In this document: in pieces, positions 21,070 through 24,847 of the stretch
Layout of the letters: the number at the start of each line of letters is the position of its first letter
Position numbering within the stretch: the stretch's first letter is position 1
Origin: JBEIFW01 sp044370695
Lineage (GTDB): Bacteria > Actinomycetota > Acidimicrobiia > Acidimicrobiales > Ilumatobacteraceae
NCBI GenBank assembly: GCA_044370695.1
Contig: JBILVB010000040.1
Coordinates: 1-24,847 of the forward strand
Length of the DNA stretch: 24,847 nt
Reading direction: 5' to 3'
Notes under the pieces: model-generated
Seen by the model: only the letters and a program-made list of their open reading frames with translations
What the model was told of the DNA's origin: nothing
The model's database searches: none
Program-made: the position numbers and the translations under genes

Positions 21070-21434
21070 TCCAGCAGGAGTCCCGTCTCCGGGTGGCCGA
21101 CAACTCCGGCGCCCGCGAGGTCCTCGTGATCAAGGTGCTCGGCGGAACCCGTCGGCGCTACGCCTCGATCGGCGACATCTTCATCGCCACGGTCAAGGAC
21201 GCCATTCCCGGCGCAGCGGTGAAGAAGGGCGACGTCGTGAAGTGCGTCGTCGTGCGCACGAAGAAGGAGAAGCGTCGTCCTGACGGCAGCTACATCCGCT
21301 TCGACGAGAACGCCGCCGTGCTCATCAAGGATGACCAGTCGCCCCGCGGCACCCGAATCTTCGGGCCGGTGGGACGCGAGTTGCGGGACAAGCGGTTCAT
21401 GCGCATCGTCTCGCTCGCACCGGAGGTGTTGTGA
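21066..21434 (+). CDS. rplN: 50S ribosomal protein L14
   Basis: A 122-residue L14 of exact family length, an intersubunit-face protein forming bridge B8 and the binding site of the silencing factor RsfS. It begins MIQQESRLRVADNSGAREV and has GDVVKCVVVRTKKE, FDENAAVLIKDDQSPRGTRI and RFMRIVSLAPEVL. GTG 21066 overlaps the rpsQ stop (GTGA) and is the only start giving the invariant MIQ N-terminus. The stop overlaps the GTGATG start region of rplX. Confidence 0.98.
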   Translation: MIQQESRLRVADNSGAREVLVIKVLGGTRRRYASIGDIFIATVKDAIPGAAVKKGDVVKCVVVRTKKEKRRPDGSYIRFDENAAVLIKDDQSPRGTRIFGPVGRELRDKRFMRIVSLAPEVL

Positions 21435-21739
21435 TGAAGGTCCGCAAGGGTGACGAGGTGATCGTCCTGCAAGGCAAGGACAAGGGTCGGACCGGCACGG
21501 TGCTGGAGGCCTATCCGAAGCGGAACAAGGTCATCGTCGAGGGCATCAACGTCGCGAAGCGGCACACCAAGAGCCGGACCGCGACGCAGCAGGCCGGCAT
21601 CGTCGACAAGCTGATGCCGCTCGACGCGTCCAACGTCGCGGTGGTCTCGAAGGGGAGGCCGAGCCGGGTCGGGGCGAAGGTCGACGGCGACCGCAAGGTC
21701 CGGATCGCGAAGCGCACGGGAGAGGTGCTCGGCTCATGA
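21434..21739 (+). CDS. rplX: 50S ribosomal protein L24
   Basis: A 101-residue L24, an assembly-initiator protein with an N-terminal KOW motif (VRKGDEVIVLQGKDKGRTG). NKVIVEGINVAKRHTK is also conserved. As at rpsQ, the start region is GTGATG with GTG 21431 and ATG 21434 both possible; ATG 21434 gives the usual MKVRKGD start. CGGAGG lies about 8 bp upstream. The last four bases overlap the rplE start (ATGA). Confidence 0.97.
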   Translation: MKVRKGDEVIVLQGKDKGRTGTVLEAYPKRNKVIVEGINVAKRHTKSRTATQQAGIVDKLMPLDASNVAVVSKGRPSRVGAKVDGDRKVRIAKRTGEVLGS

Positions 21740-22407
21740 CCACGACCACCATTCCGCGTCTCAAGACTCGGTACCGGGACGAGGTGCGCGACCAGCTGAA
21801 ATCGTCCCTCGGCCTCGCCAACGTGATGCAGGTGCCGCGGTTCGAGAAGATCGTGGTCAACATGGGGGTGGGTCGGGCGACGCAGCAACCCTCGCTGCTC
21901 GAGGGAGCGCTCAAGGAGCTCACCCTGATCACCGGCCAGAAGCCGGTGGTCACCAAGGCCCGGACCTCCATCGCCGGTTTCAAGCTGCGCGAGGGTCAGT
22001 CGATCGGGGCGAAGGTCACCTTGCGGGGCGACCGGATGTGGGAGTTCCTCGATCGGTTGATCTCGGTGTCGATCCCTCGGATCCGCGACTTTCGCGGTCT
22101 GCCGGCGCACAGCTTCGACGGTCGTGGCAACTACACCTTCGGGGTGAGCGAGCAGCTGATCTTCCCCGAGATCGACTACGACAAGGTCACCGAGTCCCGC
22201 GGCATGGACATCACCATCGTGACCACGGCGGAGTCCGATGCCCATGGCAAGGCGCTGCTCGATGCGTTCGGGTTCCCCTTCGTCAAGGATGCCGCCGGGG
22301 CTGCCCGCAAGGTGCGCAAGAAGCGGCCGGCGCGTGGCAAGGGCGCCAAGCCGGCCAAGGCGGCGGCTGGCCCGGCGAAGAAGCCGGCTGCGAAGAAGAA
22401 GAAGTAA
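21736..22407 (+). CDS. rplE: 50S ribosomal protein L5 with a basic C-terminal tail
   Basis: A 223-residue L5 (E. coli 179), which carries 5S rRNA and contacts P-site tRNA. PRLKTRYRDEVRDQLKSSLG, KIVVNMGVGRA, KPVVTKARTSIAGFKLREG, and the SFDGRGNYTFGVSEQLIFPEI block identify it. After the conserved end (GFPFVKDA) an extra tail of about 35 residues is rich in Lys, Ala and Pro with repeated KPAK/KPAAKK units, resembling histone-like or RNA-binding tails. ATG 21736 overlaps the rplX stop (ATGA). It ends TAA, 23 bp before rpsN. Confidence 0.97.
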   Translation: MTTTTIPRLKTRYRDEVRDQLKSSLGLANVMQVPRFEKIVVNMGVGRATQQPSLLEGALKELTLITGQKPVVTKARTSIAGFKLREGQSIGAKVTLRGDRMWEFLDRLISVSIPRIRDFRGLPAHSFDGRGNYTFGVSEQLIFPEIDYDKVTESRGMDITIVTTAESDAHGKALLDAFGFPFVKDAAGAARKVRKKRPARGKGAKPAKAAAGPAKKPAAKKKK

Positions 22408-22430
22408 GCGCTGAGGCACTGAGGAACGAC

Positions 22431-22616
22431 ATGGCCAAGAAGGCACTCATCGAGAAGTCCCAGCGCAAGCCGAAGTACAAGGTGCGCGCCTACACCCGTT
22501 GCCGCCGTTGCGGGCGACCGCGGGCCGTGTTCCGGAAGTTCGGGCTCTGCCGCCTGTGCCTGCGCGAGATGGCGCACGCCGGCGAGGTGCCGGGTGTAAC
22601 CAAGGCGAGCTGGTGA
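22431..22616 (+). CDS. rpsN: 30S ribosomal protein S14, zinc-binding type (type Z)
   Basis: A 61-residue S14 of the short C+ form with two CxxC pairs, CRRC and CRLC (RCRRCGRPRAVFRKFGLCRLC), expected to bind one zinc. This is the form usually found in the spc operon of Actinobacteria and Firmicutes. MAKKALIEKSQRKPKYKVRAY is typical. ATG 22431 is preceded by GAGGAACGAC and gives the exact family length. A 16-bp gap to rpsH follows. Confidence 0.98.
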   Translation: MAKKALIEKSQRKPKYKVRAYTRCRRCGRPRAVFRKFGLCRLCLREMAHAGEVPGVTKASW

Positions 22617-22632
22617 GGGAGGGCGTCGCGTC

Positions 22633-23037
22633 ATGACCATGACCGATCCGATCGCGGACATGCTGACCCGCATCCGCAATGCCAACGTTGCGATGCATGA
22701 CCAAGTCGTCATGCCGTCGTCGAAGCAGAAGGTCGCCCTCGCCGAGATCCTCCGCAAGGAGGGGTACATCTCGAGCTACGCGGTTGCCGATGCGAACGAC
22801 GGCCCCGGCCAGCGCTTGGTGATCCAACTGAAGTACACGCCCGAGCGCAGCCGGACCATCAGCGGGCTTCGCCGGGTGTCCAAGCCGGGCCTGCGCGTGT
22901 ACACGAAGGCCGAGAGCGTCCCACGGGTGCTCGGTGGTCTCGGAGTTGCCGTGCTGTCGACCAGCCAGGGGCTCATGACCGACCGTGAGGCGCGAAAGCG
23001 CCGCATGGGCGGCGAGATCCTCTGCTACGTGTGGTGA
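22633..23037 (+). CDS. rpsH: 30S ribosomal protein S8
   Basis: A 134-residue S8, a central-domain 16S-binding protein that represses the spc operon in E. coli. TDPIADMLTRIRNAN, SKQKVALAEILRKEGYI, and the C-terminal TDREARKRRMGGEILCYVW are diagnostic. ATG 22633 and ATG 22639 are both possible; the GAGGGAGGG sequence about 10 bp before 22633 favours the first. Whether S8 binds a site at the L5/S14 region here, as in E. coli, is not evident. rplF follows after 10 bp. Confidence 0.97.
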   Translation: MTMTDPIADMLTRIRNANVAMHDQVVMPSSKQKVALAEILRKEGYISSYAVADANDGPGQRLVIQLKYTPERSRTISGLRRVSKPGLRVYTKAESVPRVLGGLGVAVLSTSQGLMTDREARKRRMGGEILCYVW

Positions 23038-23047
23038 GAGGAGCGAC

Positions 23048-23590
23048 ATGTCCCGCATCGGAAGATCCCCGATCGACATCCCCGGCGGCGTCGACGTGTC
23101 CGTCGCCGACGGCACCGTGACCGTGAAGGGTCCGAAGGGCTCGCTGTCCCGCACCCTTCCCGGGGCCATAACGGCAAGGACGGAGGAAGGTCGGCTCCTG
23201 GTCGAGCGCCCCGACGACGCTCGCGAGAGTCGTTCCCTGCACGGCCTGAGCCGGACGCTCGTCAACAACATGGTCGTGGGCGTGACGGCCGGGTTCCGCA
23301 AGGAACTCGAGATCGTCGGAGTCGGCTATCGCGCCGAGGCCCAGGGGCCGTCGACGTTGCGCCTCGCGCTCGGCTACAGCCACCCGGTCATCGTCCAGGC
23401 GCCGGAGGGCATCACCTTCGAGGTGCCGCAGCCGACCCGTGTGGCCGTGCTGGGCATCGACAAGGAGCTGGTCGGCCAGGTGGCTGCCAACATCCGCGCG
23501 GTGCGCAAGCCCGAGCCGTACAAGGGCAAGGGCGTGAAGTACGCCGGAGAGAAGATCCTGCGCAAGGCCGGCAAGACCGGCAAGAAGTGA
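23048..23590 (+). CDS. rplF: 50S ribosomal protein L6
   Basis: A 180-residue L6 of normal length (E. coli 177) with two similar domains, located near the GTPase-associated centre. MSRIGRSPIDIPGGV, KGPKGSLSRTL, the GVGYRAEAQG and LALGYSHPV region and the terminal KPEPYKGKGVKYAGEKILRK are characteristic. The frame opens earlier at 22985 inside rpsH; ATG 23048, with AGAGGAGC about 4-10 bp upstream, is the family start. A 13-bp gap precedes rplR. Confidence 0.98.
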   Translation: MSRIGRSPIDIPGGVDVSVADGTVTVKGPKGSLSRTLPGAITARTEEGRLLVERPDDARESRSLHGLSRTLVNNMVVGVTAGFRKELEIVGVGYRAEAQGPSTLRLALGYSHPVIVQAPEGITFEVPQPTRVAVLGIDKELVGQVAANIRAVRKPEPYKGKGVKYAGEKILRKAGKTGKK

Positions 23591-23603
23591 CGAGGGCTGA
23601 ACG

Positions 23604-23969
23604 ATGAGCAACAACGCCCAGGAGCGCCGCGAGGCCAGGATCCGACGGCATCGACGGGTCCGCAAGAAGATCGTCGGCACCCCCGAGCGGCCTCGCCTCG
23701 CCGTGTACCGCTCGAACAAGCACCTGGTGGCCCAGGTGATCGACGACACCGTGGGTCGTACCCTCGCGGCGGCCTCCACGCACGAGTCGTCGCTGCAGGG
23801 CTCGGGAACGGGCAACGCCGCCGCGGCTGCGGCGGTGGGCGCCGCGGTCGCGGAACGGGCCAAGGCGGCGGGTGTCACCAAGGTCGTGTTCGATCGCGGC
23901 GGATTCGCCTACCACGGCCGGGTGGCCGCTGCTGCCCAGGCCGCCCGAGACGCTGGACTGGAGTTCTGA
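23604..23969 (+). CDS. rplR: 50S ribosomal protein L18
   Basis: A 121-residue L18, which binds 5S rRNA together with L5. It shows the basic N-terminus ERREARIRRHRRVRKKIVGT, PRLAVYRSNKHLVAQVIDD, and VVFDRGGFAYHGRVAAAAQAARDAGLEF. Length is standard. The start is preceded by ACGAGGGC about 6 bp upstream. The TGA and the next gene's ATG overlap by one base. Confidence 0.98.
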   Translation: MSNNAQERREARIRRHRRVRKKIVGTPERPRLAVYRSNKHLVAQVIDDTVGRTLAAASTHESSLQGSGTGNAAAAAAVGAAVAERAKAAGVTKVVFDRGGFAYHGRVAAAAQAARDAGLEF

Positions 23970-24529
23970 TGGCAACCACCGATCCGAGCGGTCTGCGCGA
24001 GTCGCGGGTCATCACCATCAACCGAGTCGCCAAGGTGGTCAAGGGCGGTCGCCGTTTCTCGTTCACCGCGCTGGTCGTGGTCGGCGACGGCGCCGGTCGG
24101 GTCGGCCTCGGGTACGGCAAGGCCAAGGAGGTGCCGACCGCGATCCAGAAGGGCACCGAGGAGGCGAAGAAGAACCTCTTCAGCGTCGCCCTCGCCGGCT
24201 CGACGATCACGCACCCGGTCTACGGCGAGCTCGGCGCGGGCCGCGTCCTGCTCAAGCCCGCCGCCCCGGGTACTGGTGTCATCGCCGGAGGCGCAGCGCG
24301 TGCGATCCTCGAGGAAGCCGGCATCCACGACGTGCTGTGCAAGTCGCTCGGTTCGTCGAACGCGATCAACGTGGCTCGGGCGACGATCGCCGGGCTTCGT
24401 AACTTGCAGCGGCCCGACGAGGTGGCGCGTCGGCGTGGCCTGTCCCCGGAGGAGTTCACTCCTCGGGGCCTGCTGAACGCCTACAAGGAGACCCAACGGG
24501 GCGGTCACGCGGTGGAGGTGTCGGGCTGA
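23969..24529 (+). CDS. rpsE: 30S ribosomal protein S5
   Basis: A 186-residue S5 (E. coli 167) at the mRNA entry site, involved in decoding accuracy. RVAKVVKGGRRFSFTALVVVGDG is the double-stranded RNA-binding-like N-domain and spectinomycin loop region. VGLGYGKAKEVPTAIQKG, PGTGVIAGGAARAILEEAGI and KSLGSSNAINVARAT are conserved. ATG 23969 overlaps the rplR stop (TGATG). The N-terminal extension is short, about 12 residues. Overlap with rpmD is one base. Confidence 0.98.
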   Translation: MATTDPSGLRESRVITINRVAKVVKGGRRFSFTALVVVGDGAGRVGLGYGKAKEVPTAIQKGTEEAKKNLFSVALAGSTITHPVYGELGAGRVLLKPAAPGTGVIAGGAARAILEEAGIHDVLCKSLGSSNAINVARATIAGLRNLQRPDEVARRRGLSPEEFTPRGLLNAYKETQRGGHAVEVSG

Positions 24530-24720
24530 TGACAGAGAAGTCGCTCAAGGTCACGCAGGTGCGCTCCGGTATCGGTACGAAACCCAAGGCGCGCGGAACG
24601 CTGCGGGCCCTCGGTCTCGGCCGGATCGGCAACTCCAACGTGCTGCCGGATCGCCCGGAGATCCGAGGGATGATCAACCGGGTCCCCCACCTGGTCCATG
24701 TCGAAGAGTCGGAGGGCTGA
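24529..24720 (+). CDS. rpmD: 50S ribosomal protein L30
   Basis: A 63-residue L30 of normal length. KSLKVTQVRSGIGTKPKARGTLRALGLGRIG and the GMINRVPHLVHVEE end are diagnostic. ATG 24529 shares its A with the rpsE stop (TGATG). It is followed 2 bp later by the GTG of rplO, as in a typical spc operon. Confidence 0.97.
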   Translation: MTEKSLKVTQVRSGIGTKPKARGTLRALGLGRIGNSNVLPDRPEIRGMINRVPHLVHVEESEG

Positions 24721-24722
24721 TC

Positions 24723-24847
24723 GTGCGCATCGATGAACTGGCCCCGGCCCCGGGGTCGACGAAGAACCGCAAGCGCGTCGGACGCGGCGTCGGCGGCAAG
24801 GGCGGCAAGACCGCAGGCCGCGGCACCAAGGGCCAGTACGCCCGCAA
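24723..24847 (+). CDS. rplO: 50S ribosomal protein L15, N-terminal part (cut by window end)
   Basis: The first 41 codons of L15, a late-assembling large-subunit protein. The sequence VRIDELAPAPGSTKNRKRV then GRGVGGKGGKTAGRGTKGQYAR matches the glycine-rich L15 N-terminus. The start is GTG 24723; GAGGG lies about 8-10 bp upstream. The remainder lies beyond the window, where secY would be expected next. Confidence 0.96.
   Translation, partial: MRIDELAPAPGSTKNRKRVGRGVGGKGGKTAGRGTKGQYAR

Noticed and set aside
1..24847. CRISPR arrays, tRNA or rRNA genes and insertion sequences
   Set aside because: No regularly spaced repeats, cloverleaf-like sequence or transposase-like protein was recognised on either strand.

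Overview
The window is uniformly high-GC DNA with very short intergenic gaps, frequent GTG starts, several likely leaderless genes, an F420-type luciferase-like oxidoreductase and a zinc-type S14. Together these point to an actinobacterium, most plausibly of the Acidimicrobiia; the class is an inference and was not tested. No tRNA, rRNA, CRISPR array, transposase or integrase was seen. The longest gene-free stretch is 264 bases (15681-15944).

Layout. (1) Bases 1-457 hold the 3' end of tuf (EF-Tu) and rpsJ (S10), closed by a perfect 16-bp GC hairpin at 482-516. (2) Bases 533-7408 are a leftward, mostly overlapping six-gene operon: Tat-type NMT1/THI5-like substrate-binding lipoprotein, adenine deaminase, a GntR winged-helix protein fused to a 5-formyltetrahydrofolate cyclo-ligase-like (COG0212) domain, a stand-alone paralogue of that domain, an ABC ATPase, and a permease in which two transmembrane modules are fused. 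(3) Bases 7409-7578 form a divergent promoter region with stacked palindromes, one containing GTCTAGAC, the core of GntR/HutC-type operators. (4) Bases 7579-10984 run rightward: luciferase-like oxidoreductase, VOC protein, TesB-like acyl-CoA thioesterase and an SDR dehydrogenase, an acyl-CoA or steroid-flavoured set. (5) Bases 11000-14969: a PilZ protein (leftward), an alpha/beta hydrolase, and an OmpR-type response regulator with its histidine kinase. (6) A second 16-bp hairpin (14955-14990) separates the kinase from a convergent RsuA-family pseudouridine synthase. (7) From 15744 a new promoter and a leader of about 165 nt start the rest of the S10/spc ribosomal protein cluster: rplC, D, W, B, rpsS, rplV, rpsC, rplP, rpmC, rpsQ, rplN, X, E, rpsN, rpsH, rplF, R, rpsE, rpmD and the beginning of rplO, cut by the window edge.

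How it works together. The canonical S10 operon is split between rpsJ and rplC by about 15.5 kb of unrelated metabolic and regulatory genes, and each half appears to have its own transcription end or start. Within the inserted block the clearest candidate for something undescribed is the leftward operon. It looks like an uptake and salvage system for a nitrogen heterocycle (purine, pyrimidine or pterin/folate-like; inferred), governed by a one-component regulator whose ligand-sensing part appears to be a repurposed folate-enzyme domain. Its probable operator lies in the promoter region shared with the oxidoreductase gene.
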